From contig JACCQX010000055.1 in NCBI GenBank assembly GCA_013813905.1, forward strand, positions 1-5,402: a stretch of DNA of 5,402 bases, in the 5' to 3' direction. Each line of letters starts with the position of its first letter. Position 1 is the stretch's first letter. This document shows positions 1 to 5,402 of this stretch, piece after piece. The notes beneath the pieces were generated by a model that saw nothing but the letters and a program-made list of their open reading frames with translations, was not told where the DNA came from and searched no databases. The stretch comes from Chloroflexota bacterium (lineage in GTDB: Bacteria > Chloroflexota > Limnocylindria > Limnocylindrales > CSP1-4). Position numbers and translations under genes: made by a program.

Positions 1-6
1 CGACGC

Positions 7-429
7 ATGGCGACGAACGAGACCAGCCGAAGCGGCCACCCGGTAGCGGACCGTCCTGATCCTGCGGACCTGGGATCCCAGCCGGCTTCCAAGGAGCCGG
101 TCGAGCGGTTCGAGCTCTCCACGCTCCAGGCCGAGCAGCTCGTGGCCGGGAAGCCGTACCTGGAGTTCCTCCGCCGCGGGCAGCTGAGCGCAGGGCTCTA
201 CGTCCTCGATGCCGGCGCGGACGACCTCCAGCAGCCGCACACGGAGGACGAGGTGTACCACGTCCTCGAGGGCCAGGCGGTCCTCGAGGTGGACGGTCAG
301 CAGCGCTCGGTGAAGCCGGGCAGCACGGTCTTCGTCGCGGCAGGGATCGCCCACCGCTTCCACAGTGTCGCGGCGCAGCTGGTCGTGCTCGTCATCTTCT
401 CTCCGGCGGAGGGGTCGCGGTCGCGCTGA
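7..429 (+). CDS. Small cupin-domain protein, function unknown
   Basis: A 140-residue protein with one cupin beta-barrel. The first 30 or so residues are polar, rich in Pro, Ser and Asp, and look disordered. Cupin motif 1 lies around residues 77-97 (PHTEDEVYHVLEG, then a conserved Gly). Motif 2 lies around 104-118 (KPGS, then GIAHRF). The likely metal ligands are His78, Glu82 and His116, with Asp81 or His85 nearby, so it probably binds one divalent metal. There is no signal peptide or membrane segment, so it should be cytosolic. Single cupins include dioxygenases, isomerases and ligand sensors, and nothing here tells these apart. The stop lies 34 bases before gatC, so co-transcription is possible, but no functional link to GatCAB is known to me. 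The ATG is only six bases from the window edge, so its ribosome binding site cannot be judged and a start further upstream is not excluded. Confidence 0.85.
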   Translation: MATNETSRSGHPVADRPDPADLGSQPASKEPVERFELSTLQAEQLVAGKPYLEFLRRGQLSAGLYVLDAGADDLQQPHTEDEVYHVLEGQAVLEVDGQQRSVKPGSTVFVAAGIAHRFHSVAAQLVVLVIFSPAEGSRSR

Positions 430-451
430 CCGGCCGGCGGCTCGGCCTCGG

Positions 452-463
452 TATCCTTCCGCC
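452..463 (+). promoter_or_regulatory. Possible -10 box for a leaderless gatC transcript
   Basis: TATCCT at 452-457 fits the TANNNT pattern and matches the TATAAT consensus at 4 of 6 positions. Six bases separate it from the gatC ATG, which puts the expected transcription start on the A of the start codon. No purine-rich ribosome binding site precedes gatC, since the upstream bases are pyrimidine-rich (CCTTCCGCC). The best -35 candidate, CTGACC at 426-431 over the cupin stop, sits 20 bases away, longer than usual. The -10 box and the missing ribosome binding site are visible in the sequence. Leaderless use is an inference. Confidence 0.35.
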
Positions 464-766
464 ATGGCCACGCTGTCACGGAGGGACGTAGAGCACGTCG
501 CGCATCTCGCTCGCCTCGGACTCTCCGATGAGGAGCTGGCGCGCCTGGAGGGGCAGCTCAACCACATCCTGGACCAGTACGCGGTGCTGGCCGAGCTGCC
601 CACGGACGATATCCCGCCCACGGCACAGACCATCGAGGTCGAGAACATCCTGCGCGAGGATGTCGTGACGCCGAGCTTCGGTGTGGAGGAGGCACTGGCG
701 GGGGCACCGGAGCGGAGCGGCGACTACTTCGTGGTGCCGGCGATCATGGCCGAGGAGGCTGGATGA
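464..766 (+). CDS. gatC: Glu-tRNA(Gln)/Asp-tRNA(Asn) amidotransferase subunit C
   Basis: This 100-residue protein is the normal size for GatC, the small belt-like subunit that wraps around GatA and GatB and stabilises the cytosolic GatCAB complex. It has no active site. Family landmarks are the N-terminal LSRRDVEHVAHLARLGLSDEE segment, the LNHILDQYAVL helix, a linker with a Pro-Thr pair (PPTAQT), NILREDVVTPS, and the C-terminal EEALAGAPERSGDYFVVP tail. The reading frame stays open for 33 more codons upstream, but the ATG at 464 is chosen because it gives the family N-terminus; the upstream residues are Arg/Ser-rich out-of-frame readings of the cupin gene. There is no visible ribosome binding site, so a leaderless start or read-through from the cupin gene are the options. 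The stop TGA overlaps an ATG (ATGA at 763-766) that opens a 16-codon ORF ending just before gatA. Confidence 0.96.
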   Translation: MATLSRRDVEHVAHLARLGLSDEELARLEGQLNHILDQYAVLAELPTDDIPPTAQTIEVENILREDVVTPSFGVEEALAGAPERSGDYFVVPAIMAEEAG

Positions 767-813
767 GCCGCGTGGGAAGACACGAGGCGGCGCGACCACG
801 CCGGGGAGCGTGA
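763..813 (+). other. Mini-ORF linking gatC to gatA (possible translational relay)
   Basis: An ATG at 763 overlaps the gatC stop (ATGA) and is preceded by a strong GAGGAGG Shine-Dalgarno match at 752-758, four bases away. The frame runs 16 codons (MSRVGRHEAARPRRGA) and stops with TGA at 811-813, two bases before the gatA ATG at 816. A ribosome finishing gatC could therefore move through this frame and end at the gatA start. The peptide is basic and resembles nothing I know. The arrangement is seen in the sequence and the relay role is inferred. It may be chance, because the GAGGAGG also encodes the gatC tail (AEEAG). Confidence 0.2.
803..808 (+). promoter_or_regulatory. Ribosome binding site deciding the gatA start
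   Basis: GGGGAG at 803-808 sits seven bases before the ATG at 816. It supports this start over the ATG at 681, which lies in the same open frame but inside gatC and would add 45 residues unlike any GatA. Confidence 0.6.
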
Positions 814-815
814 CC

Positions 816-2375
816 ATGAGCGGCATAGGCGAGCCGACCGATCCCACACGACTGACGGCGCGGGGCATGGCTCGGGCACTCCGTGCTGGCGACCTGTCCG
901 CACGTGAGCTCGCCGAAGCGCATCTCGACCTCATCGAGCGGCAGGACGGACAGCTGCACGCCTGGCTCTCGACCGATCGGGAAGGCGCGCTGGCTTCCGC
1001 CAACGGGGCCGATGCGCTGATCGGCGACGCGCGTCGGGGAGCGAACGCCGGTGATGCCGACGCGCTGGCAGCCCTGCCGCCGCTCCTGGGCATCCCGGTC
1101 GCGCTCAAGGACCTGGTGCTCCAGCGGGGACGTTCCGCCACCGCGGGTAGCCGCATCCTGGAGGGCTTCATCAGCCCCTACGACGCCCACATCACGGAGC
1201 GACTACGCGAGGCGGGCGCGGTCGTGCTGGGCCGCACGAACATGGACGAGTTCGCCATGGGCTCCTCCACGGAGCACTCCGCCTGGGGCCCGACAGGCAA
1301 CCCCTGGGATCTGAGCCGTGTGCCCGGCGGCAGCAGTGGCGGCTCCGCGGCGGCCGTGGCGGCGTTCCACACGCCGCTGGCCATCGGCACGGACACCGGT
1401 GGATCGATCCGCCAGCCGGCGGCCCTGACCGGGACCGTCGGCATCAAGCCCACCTATGGCCGGGTGAGCCGCTACGGCATCGTGGCCTTCGCCTCGTCGC
1501 TGGACCAGATCGGGCCGTTCGGGCGGGACACTCGCGATGCCGCGCTGCTGCTGGGCGCCATCGCCGGTCGCGACGAGCGCGACTCCACCTCGGCGCCCAT
1601 CCCGGTGCCGGACTACGCCGCGGAGCTGCCGGAGAGTGACGACGAGGCCGCCGGGCTCCTCCGCGGCGCGCGTCTGGGCCTGCCCAGACAGTACTTCGTG
1701 AAAGGCATGGAGCCGGGTGTGGAGGCGCGCGTGCGCGAGGCCGTCGCGGCGCTGGAGACGGCCGGGGCTGAGGTGGTCGAGGTCGACCTGCCGCACACGG
1801 ACTACGGTCTGGCGACGTACTACATCATCGCGCCCGCCGAGGCGTCGGCCAACCTGGCCCGCTACGACGGGATCCGCTATGGCCGCGCCGATCGGGGTCG
1901 AGATGTGCTGGGCGACTACCTGGCCACGCGTGGTGCCGGCTTCGGCGCGGAGGTCAAGCGGCGCATCATGCTGGGCACGTACGCGCTCTCGGCCGGCTAC
2001 TACGATGCGTACTACCTCAAGGCTCAGAAGGTGCGCACGCTCATCAAGTCGGACTTCGACAAGGCCTTCGAGAGCGTGGATGCGCTCGTCGCGCCGACGA
2101 GCCCGACGGTCGCCTTCCCGCTGGGCGCCCGCCTGGACGACCCGGTCGCGATGTACCTGTCGGATGCCTGCACGCTGCCGGTGAACGTCGCCGGCCTGCC
2201 CGGCATCTCCGTCCCGTGCGGCTTCTCCGAGGATCTGCCGGTCGGCCTCCAGTTCATCGGCAAGCCCTGGGACGAGGGGCGATTGTTCCAGCTCGGCCGG
2301 GCTTACGAGGCCATCACCGCAGGCGCCGACTGGCGAGCGAGGGAGCCCAGCGGGCTGAGTGATCTGCCGAGTTGA
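816..2375 (+). CDS. gatA: Glu-tRNA(Gln)/Asp-tRNA(Asn) amidotransferase subunit A
   Basis: GatA is the glutaminase subunit of GatCAB. It releases ammonia from glutamine (or asparagine), and the ammonia is channelled to GatB, where the tRNA-bound Glu or Asp is amidated. The 519-residue protein carries a complete amidase-signature domain. Lys98 lies in the GIPVALKD motif, Ser173 in the PGGSSGGSAAAVA motif is the cis-serine, and Ser197 in DTGGSIRQPA is the nucleophile. The spacings between them (75 and 24 residues) match those I recall for the Lys-Ser-Ser triad of Staphylococcus aureus GatA. Other family segments are LRAGDLSARELAEAHL (about 22-37), the LGRTNMDEFAMGSSTE motif (about 138-153), and a C-terminal GLPGISVPCGF plus LPVGLQFIGKPWDEG. 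It is some 30 residues longer than a typical GatA, with an extra Ala/Asp-rich stretch near 71-89 and a small insert near 275-290. The usual KDNI after the catalytic Lys reads KDLV. The stop codon lies inside the -35 element of the next operon. Confidence 0.97.
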   Translation: MSGIGEPTDPTRLTARGMARALRAGDLSARELAEAHLDLIERQDGQLHAWLSTDREGALASANGADALIGDARRGANAGDADALAALPPLLGIPVALKDLVLQRGRSATAGSRILEGFISPYDAHITERLREAGAVVLGRTNMDEFAMGSSTEHSAWGPTGNPWDLSRVPGGSSGGSAAAVAAFHTPLAIGTDTGGSIRQPAALTGTVGIKPTYGRVSRYGIVAFASSLDQIGPFGRDTRDAALLLGAIAGRDERDSTSAPIPVPDYAAELPESDDEAAGLLRGARLGLPRQYFVKGMEPGVEARVREAVAALETAGAEVVEVDLPHTDYGLATYYIIAPAEASANLARYDGIRYGRADRGRDVLGDYLATRGAGFGAEVKRRIMLGTYALSAGYYDAYYLKAQKVRTLIKSDFDKAFESVDALVAPTSPTVAFPLGARLDDPVAMYLSDACTLPVNVAGLPGISVPCGFSEDLPVGLQFIGKPWDEGRLFQLGRAYEAITAGADWRAREPSGLSDLPS

Positions 2376-2393
2376 CTCATGGAGATGAGTCAA
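2372..2393. promoter_or_regulatory. Palindromic operator candidate for the antitoxin
   Basis: TTGACTCAT (2372-2380) and ATGAGTCAA (2385-2393) are perfect 9-base inverted arms around a GGAG centre. The core half-site ACTCA/TGAGT appears again as TGAGT at 2356-2360 and ACTCA at 2398-2402. The centres of the last three copies are 11 and 12 bases apart, about one helix turn, which suits side-by-side ribbon-helix-helix dimers. The palindrome covers the -35 box and most of the spacer of the promoter below, so bound antitoxin would block RNA polymerase. Antitoxin autoregulation is well known for type II systems. Assigning this exact site is an inference. A folded RNA of the same arms would have no U-tract, so it is a poor terminator for gatA. 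Confidence 0.6.
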
Positions 2394-2400
2394 GGATACT
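2372..2400 (+). promoter_or_regulatory. Sigma70-type promoter of the toxin-antitoxin operon
   Basis: The -35 box TTGACT (2372-2377, 5 of 6 to TTGACA) and the -10 box GATACT (2395-2400, 4 of 6 to TATAAT) are separated by exactly 17 bases. The expected start of transcription, about seven bases past the -10, falls at or next to the A of the antitoxin ATG at 2407, which implies a leaderless mRNA. The -35 box contains the gatA stop codon. AAGGA at 2392-2396, ten bases before the ATG, could serve as a weak ribosome binding site for longer read-through transcripts from gatA. Confidence 0.55.
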
Positions 2401-2406
2401 CAGCTC

Positions 2407-2664
2407 ATGACTAAGAGATTGCAAGTCATGTTCGAGGACGCCGAGTTGCGCGAGATCCAGCGTGTCGCGCGACGGAATCGGATGACGGTGGCCGAGTGGG
2501 TACGCACCTCGCTACGAAGGGCACGCGCCTCCGAGTCGGGCAACGATGTTGGCGCGAAGATGGAGGCGCTTCGGCGAAGCAGCAGCTACTCGTATCCGAC
2601 GGGTGATATCGACCAGATGCTGAAGGAGATCGAGAGTGGCTATCTCGACTCGACCGATCGGTGA
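2407..2664 (+). CDS. Ribbon-helix-helix antitoxin (VapB-like)
   Basis: This 85-residue protein is the DNA-binding antitoxin of a type II toxin-antitoxin pair. Residues 3-9 (KRLQVMF) form the predicted DNA-contacting beta strand. Residues 11-24 are helix A and 27-40 ([13 protein letters not shown]) helix B of a CopG/MetJ-type ribbon-helix-helix fold, which acts as a dimer. After a charged linker, the tail near 64-80 ([18 protein letters not shown]) is the likely toxin-binding segment. The ATG at 2407 is preferred to the ATG at residue 8, because the later start would cut the beta strand. It probably represses its own operon through the palindrome just upstream. The first 60 bases of the gene are only about 53% G+C, well below gatA and the aminotransferase, which suggests horizontal acquisition. 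Its stop overlaps the toxin's GTG start (GTGA). The identity as an RHH antitoxin is firm, while the vapB name is by partner type only. Confidence 0.88.
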   Translation: MTKRLQVMFEDAELREIQRVARRNRMTVAEWVRTSLRRARASESGNDVGAKMEALRRSSSYSYPTGDIDQMLKEIESGYLDSTDR

Positions 2665-3056
2665 TCTTCCTCGACTCGAACATCCCGATGTATCTGGTCG
2701 GCGGGGATCATCCGAACCGTGAGGTCGCACGTCGGTCCGTGCAGCAGTGCGTTGCGACCGGAGAGCGCATCGTGACGGATGCGGAGGTGCTCCAGGAGAT
2801 CCTTCACCGCTACATGGCCATCCGGCGCCCTGATGCCATCGAACCGGCGTTCGACGTGCTCCTGGGCATCGTCGACGAGGTGTTTCCCATCGAACGCCAG
2901 GATGTCGAACGAGCACGCCGGCTGGTGCTGTCCGCGGTGCGACTATCCGCACGCGATGCCATCCATGTCGCGGTGATGCAGCGCAGGGATGTCGGCAAGT
3001 TGATGTCGTTCGATCGCGGGTTCGACAGCGTGCCCGGTCTGAGCCGTATCTCTTGA
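2661..3056 (+). CDS. PIN-domain RNase toxin (VapC-like)
   Basis: This 131-residue protein spans a single PIN domain, the usual size for VapC toxins, which are Mg2+/Mn2+-dependent endoribonucleases that stop translation by cutting tRNA or rRNA. The acidic active-site set appears complete: Asp5 in IFLDSN, Glu46 in VLQEILHRY (Glu42 is the alternative), Asp99 in [10 protein letters not shown] and Asp118 in SFDRGFD, with Asp122 close by. The RNA target cannot be read from the sequence. The start is GTG at 2661, sharing four bases with the antitoxin stop. No ribosome binding site precedes it, so translation is probably coupled to the antitoxin, which would keep toxin output below antitoxin. The frame is intact and no active-site residue is missing, so the toxin is likely functional. 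It ends with a TGA 70 bases before the aminotransferase. Confidence 0.9.
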   Translation: MIFLDSNIPMYLVGGDHPNREVARRSVQQCVATGERIVTDAEVLQEILHRYMAIRRPDAIEPAFDVLLGIVDEVFPIERQDVERARRLVLSAVRLSARDAIHVAVMQRRDVGKLMSFDRGFDSVPGLSRIS

Positions 3057-3084
3057 CCGGCGCCGAGAGCACCTCGTTGGTCCG

Positions 3085-3119
3085 TATACTCGGCGACCGA
3101 GCCGTCTCGCCTGCGAGGT
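3085..3119 (+). promoter_or_regulatory. Possible promoter and ribosome binding site of aminotransferase-gatB
   Basis: TATACT at 3085-3090 matches the -10 consensus at 5 of 6 positions. No good -35 hexamer lies 16-18 bases upstream; TTGACC at 3053-3058 over the vapC stop is 26 bases away. A start near 3097 would give a leader of about 30 bases. A small hairpin, CTCGG (3089-3093) with CCGAG (3097-3101) around a CGA loop, sits at the presumed start point. GAGGT at 3115-3119 is a good Shine-Dalgarno site seven bases before the ATG at 3127. The ribosome binding site is convincing and the promoter is tentative. Confidence 0.4.
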
Positions 3120-3126
3120 CCCATCC

Positions 3127-4323
3127 ATGACCACCGAGCCCATCGCCGCACGCCGTGAGCGCCTGTCCGAACGCGTCCGCGCCGTGCCGCCCTCTGGCAT
3201 CCGGCGCTTCTTCGACGTGATCGCCACGATGCCCGACGTGATCAGCCTGGGCATCGGCGAGCCGGACTTCACGACCCCGCCGCAGATCATCGAGGAGGGC
3301 GTCCGCTCACTTCGCTCCGGGCGCACGCATTACACCAGCAATTACGGCACGCTGGAGCTGCGCCGGGCGATCTCGCGACACCTCGAGCGGCTCTATCAGG
3401 TGGGCTACGACCCCGAGCGTGAGATCTGCGTGACCGTCGGTGCCTCTGAGGCGGTGGCGGCGGCCATGGCGGCCATCATCGACCCGGGTGACGAGGTCAT
3501 CCTGCACGAGCCGTCGTACGTGGCCTACCAGCCGGCGGTCGTCTTCAACGGCGGCGTGCCGGTCCTCGTGCCGACGCGCATGGAGGATGACTTCGCCCTC
3601 GATCCGGCCGCTGTGGAGGCGGCCATCACGCCGCGCACCAAGGCGCTTTTCCTGGGTTATCCGTGCAACCCGACCGGTGCCGTCCTGTCGCACGAGACGC
3701 TGGCGGCGCTGGCCGAGATCGCGGCCCGCCACGACCTGCTGGTGGTGAGCGATGAGATCTACGACCGTCTCGTCTACGGCGATCACCGCCACGAAGCGTT
3801 CAGCGCCCTGCGCGGCATGCGCGAGCGCACCATCCTGCTGGGGGGCTTCTCCAAGACCTACGCCATGACCGGCTGGCGCGTGGGCTACGTGTGCGCTCCG
3901 CACGATCTGCTGGAGGGCATCGTCAAGGTCCATCAGTACCAGATCATGTCGGCTCCGACCACGGCGCAGGACGCCGCCCTGGTGGCGCTCACCGGGGCCG
4001 AGCAGGACGTGCGGCGCATGGTGGACGAGTACGACCGCCGGCGCCGGCTGGTGGTGAACGGCCTCAACCGGATCGGCCTGCCGACCTTCGAGCCTCGCGG
4101 CGCCTTCTACGCCTTCCCGCGCGTGAGCGGGACCGGTCTCAGCAGCGATGAGTTCAGCGAGCGCCTGCTCTTCGAGGCAGGGGTCGCGGCGATCCCGGGC
4201 AGCGCCTTCGGGCCATCTGGGGAGGGCCATCTCCGTGCCTCCTACGCCACCAGCTTCGAGGGCATCGAGGAGGCGCTCGTGCGCATCGAGCGATTCGTGG
4301 GCACGCTCGCGGCGCCGGCGTGA
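3127..4323 (+). CDS. PLP-dependent class I/II aminotransferase (aspartate/aromatic type)
   Basis: This complete 398-residue fold-type I transaminase should be a cytosolic homodimer that moves amino groups between an amino acid, often Asp or an aromatic, and 2-oxoglutarate. Visible landmarks are the N-terminal ISLGIGEPDFTTP (39-51), HYTSNYGTLELR (68-79) for substrate and cofactor contacts, GASEAV (105-110), Tyr131, and NPTG with Asn181. They continue with SDEIYD holding Asp209 (pyridine nitrogen) and Tyr212, and GGFSKTYAMTGWRVGY with the Schiff-base Lys243 and phosphate-binding Arg251. Arg370 in GHLRASYA should bind the substrate alpha-carboxylate. Length and motifs fit the branch that holds Bacillus PatA and archaeal/thermophile aspartate aminotransferases, so N-acetyl-diaminopimelate or aromatic aminotransferase remain possible. 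The substrate cannot be fixed from the sequence, so no symbol is given. A GAGGT ribosome binding site precedes the ATG. The stop overlaps the gatB GTG start by four bases, so the two are very likely one transcriptional unit. Confidence 0.93.
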   Translation: MTTEPIAARRERLSERVRAVPPSGIRRFFDVIATMPDVISLGIGEPDFTTPPQIIEEGVRSLRSGRTHYTSNYGTLELRRAISRHLERLYQVGYDPEREICVTVGASEAVAAAMAAIIDPGDEVILHEPSYVAYQPAVVFNGGVPVLVPTRMEDDFALDPAAVEAAITPRTKALFLGYPCNPTGAVLSHETLAALAEIAARHDLLVVSDEIYDRLVYGDHRHEAFSALRGMRERTILLGGFSKTYAMTGWRVGYVCAPHDLLEGIVKVHQYQIMSAPTTAQDAALVALTGAEQDVRRMVDEYDRRRRLVVNGLNRIGLPTFEPRGAFYAFPRVSGTGLSSDEFSERLLFEAGVAAIPGSAFGPSGEGHLRASYATSFEGIEEALVRIERFVGTLAAPA

Positions 4324-5402
4324 GCGTCACCGCTGCGCCAGTGGGAATGCGCTACGAGGCGGTGATCGGCATCGAGATCCACGTCCAGCTGCGGACCGCC
4401 TCCAAGATGTTCTGCGGCTGTTCCACGGACGTGCAGACGGCGCCGCCCAACTCGCGTACCTGCCCAGTCTGCCTCGGCCTGCCCGGGGCGCTGCCGGTCA
4501 TCAATCGCCAGGCCGCACGGCACGTCCTCGCCACCGGAGTGGCCATCGGGGCGCAGGTGCCGGACGTCACGCGCTGGGACCGCAAGAACTACTTCTACCC
4601 GGACCTGCCCAAGGGCTACCAGATCAGCCAATACGACCTGCCGCTCTGCTCCGGTGGTGCCCTTGCCTTCGAGACCTCCGCGGGCACTGCCATGGTTGCC
4701 ATCCGCCGGGCACACCTGGAGGAGGACACCGCTCGACTCAACCACCAGGTCGACCCAACCGGCCGCCGGGTCAGTCTGGTCGACTTCAACCGCTCCGGCC
4801 TGCCGCTCATGGAGATCGTCACGGAACCGGTCATCCACGACGGCGAGACCGCGCGGCGCTACGCCGAGGAGCTGCGGCTGGTGCTGCTCTCCATCGGCGC
4901 TTCCGAGGCCGCGCTGGAGGGCGGGCAGATGCGCGTCGAGGCCAACGTGTCGTTGCGGCCCGTGGGTCGCGAGGCGTTCGGGACCCGGACCGAGGTCAAG
5001 AACATGAACTCGTTCCGCTCCGTGGAGCGGGCCATCGGCTACGAGATAGAGCGACAGGGTCGGGCGCTGGACGCCGGCGAAGAGATCATCCAGGAGACCC
5101 GCGGCTGGGACGACTCGCGCGGCCGGACGTACCGGATGCGCACCAAGGAGGACTCCGACGACTACCGCTACTTCCCCGAGCCGGACCTGCCGCCGCTGCG
5201 CGTAGACCGCGCCTGGTTGGAGGAGATCCGCGCAGAGCTGCCAGAGCTGCCGGCAGCTCGGCGCGAGCGGTACACGACGCAGCTGGGACTGTCGGCGTAC
5301 GACGCGGCTGTGCTGGTCGCCGATGCGGCGGCCACGCGACTGTTCGAGGGTACCCTGGCAGCTGATCCGTCGCTGCCCGCGAAGAAGGTCGCCAACTGGG
5401 TC
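4320..5402 (+). CDS. gatB: Glu-tRNA(Gln)/Asp-tRNA(Asn) amidotransferase subunit B, 3' partial
   Basis: GatB is the kinase/amidotransferase subunit of GatCAB. It binds the misacylated tRNA, phosphorylates the Glu or Asp side chain with ATP and amidates it with ammonia from GatA. The window holds 361 codons with no stop before the edge. GatB is usually about 475-490 residues, so roughly the last quarter (end of the helical domain and the YqeY-like tRNA-binding tail) is missing. Landmarks are YEAVIGIEIHVQL (12-24), four cysteines at 32, 34, 48 and 51 (FCGC, then CPVC) forming a likely zinc site, RKNYFYPDLPKGYQISQYD (88-106), HLEEDTARL, DFNRSGLPLMEIVTEP, MRVEANVSLRP, TEVKNMNSFRSVERA, and ETRGWDD followed by TKEDSDDYRYFPEPDLPPL. 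The GTG at 4320 is chosen because it overlaps the aminotransferase stop (GTGA). The ATG at 4347, nine codons later, begins exactly at the conserved part (MRYEAVIG) but has no ribosome binding site of its own, so it is the main alternative. Confidence 0.96.
   Translation, partial: MSVTAAPVGMRYEAVIGIEIHVQLRTASKMFCGCSTDVQTAPPNSRTCPVCLGLPGALPVINRQAARHVLATGVAIGAQVPDVTRWDRKNYFYPDLPKGYQISQYDLPLCSGGALAFETSAGTAMVAIRRAHLEEDTARLNHQVDPTGRRVSLVDFNRSGLPLMEIVTEPVIHDGETARRYAEELRLVLLSIGASEAALEGGQMRVEANVSLRPVGREAFGTRTEVKNMNSFRSVERAIGYEIERQGRALDAGEEIIQETRGWDDSRGRTYRMRTKEDSDDYRYFPEPDLPPLRVDRAWLEEIRAELPELPAARRERYTTQLGLSAYDAAVLVADAAATRLFEGTLAADPSLPAKKVANWV

Noticed and set aside
430..451. GC-rich inverted repeat after the cupin stop (GGCCG/CGGCC around a six-base loop) as a terminator
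   Set aside because: The stem is only five base pairs and no T-run follows, so an intrinsic terminator is not supported.
1203..2393. A 396-codon minus-strand open frame opposite gatA
   Set aside because: Low-complexity, Arg/Gly/Val/His-rich translation with no recognisable domain, lying opposite a well-supported gene. Long antisense frames are expected at about 70% G+C.
2372..2393. The palindrome as a gatA terminator
   Set aside because: The arms are A/T-rich and no T-tract follows. The position over the -35 box and the repeated half-sites fit an operator better.
2366..2448. Nine-base direct repeat GCCGAGTTG at 2366-2374 and 2440-2448
   Set aside because: A single short repeat, one copy inside coding sequence, with no further copies seen and no element boundary. 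Probably coincidence.
2372..3057. TTGAC at both ends of the toxin-antitoxin cassette as a target-site duplication
   Set aside because: Five bases shared at two stop codons (TTGA) is easily chance. There is no transposase and there are no terminal inverted repeats.
3307..4230. A 307-codon minus-strand open frame opposite the aminotransferase
   Set aside because: Same reason: an antisense shadow of a gene with a complete set of catalytic motifs.
4148..5365. A 405-codon + strand open frame over the gatB region
   Set aside because: It is out of frame with the clear GatB protein (4320 to the end), which carries all family motifs. The alternative reading is an Arg/Gly/Pro/Ala-rich product typical of a shadow frame in GC-rich DNA.
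1..5402. CRISPR arrays, tRNA or rRNA genes, insertion sequences
   Set aside because: No regularly spaced repeats, cloverleaf-like segments or transposase-like frames were seen. The gaps between genes are all under 75 bases.

Overview
The window is a GC-rich bacterial chromosomal segment. Sample 60-base lines counted by hand give about 70% G+C in the housekeeping genes and 53-68% in the central toxin-antitoxin genes. All real genes lie on the + strand. The order is cupin protein, gatC, gatA, vapB-like antitoxin, vapC-like toxin, PLP aminotransferase, then gatB, which runs off the right edge. The high G+C, the GTG starts and possible leaderless starts suggest an actinobacterial or Chloroflexota-type organism. 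That is an inference, because no rRNA or lineage-specific marker is present.

Region by region: 7-429 encodes a small single-domain cupin. 464-766 (gatC) and 816-2375 (gatA) encode two subunits of the tRNA-dependent amidotransferase GatCAB, with every catalytic residue of GatA in place. 2372-2406 is a compact control region. A 9-bp-arm palindrome overlaps the gatA stop codon, a sigma70-like -35/-10 pair lies across it, and the predicted transcription start falls on the start codon of the next gene. 2407-2664 and 2661-3056 form a type II toxin-antitoxin pair (ribbon-helix-helix antitoxin plus PIN-domain RNase). 3057-3126 holds a -10-like box and a good ribosome binding site. 3127-4323 is a complete fold-type I aminotransferase. 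Its stop codon overlaps the GTG start of gatB (4320 to the window end, 3' partial).

GatCAB converts misacylated Glu-tRNA(Gln), and in many bacteria Asp-tRNA(Asn), into Gln-tRNA(Gln) and Asn-tRNA(Asn). The complex needs all three subunits, yet here gatCA and gatB are separated by a toxin-antitoxin cassette and an aminotransferase. The cassette has lower G+C and its own apparent promoter, which points to a later insertion into a gatCA-aminotransferase-gatB cluster. PIN toxins of the VapC group often cut tRNA or rRNA, so a translation-blocking toxin sits inside a tRNA-charging locus. I see no wholly new type of system. The points most worth checking are the architecture of this insertion and its promoter/operator, the possible leaderless starts, and a 16-codon relay ORF between gatC and gatA.
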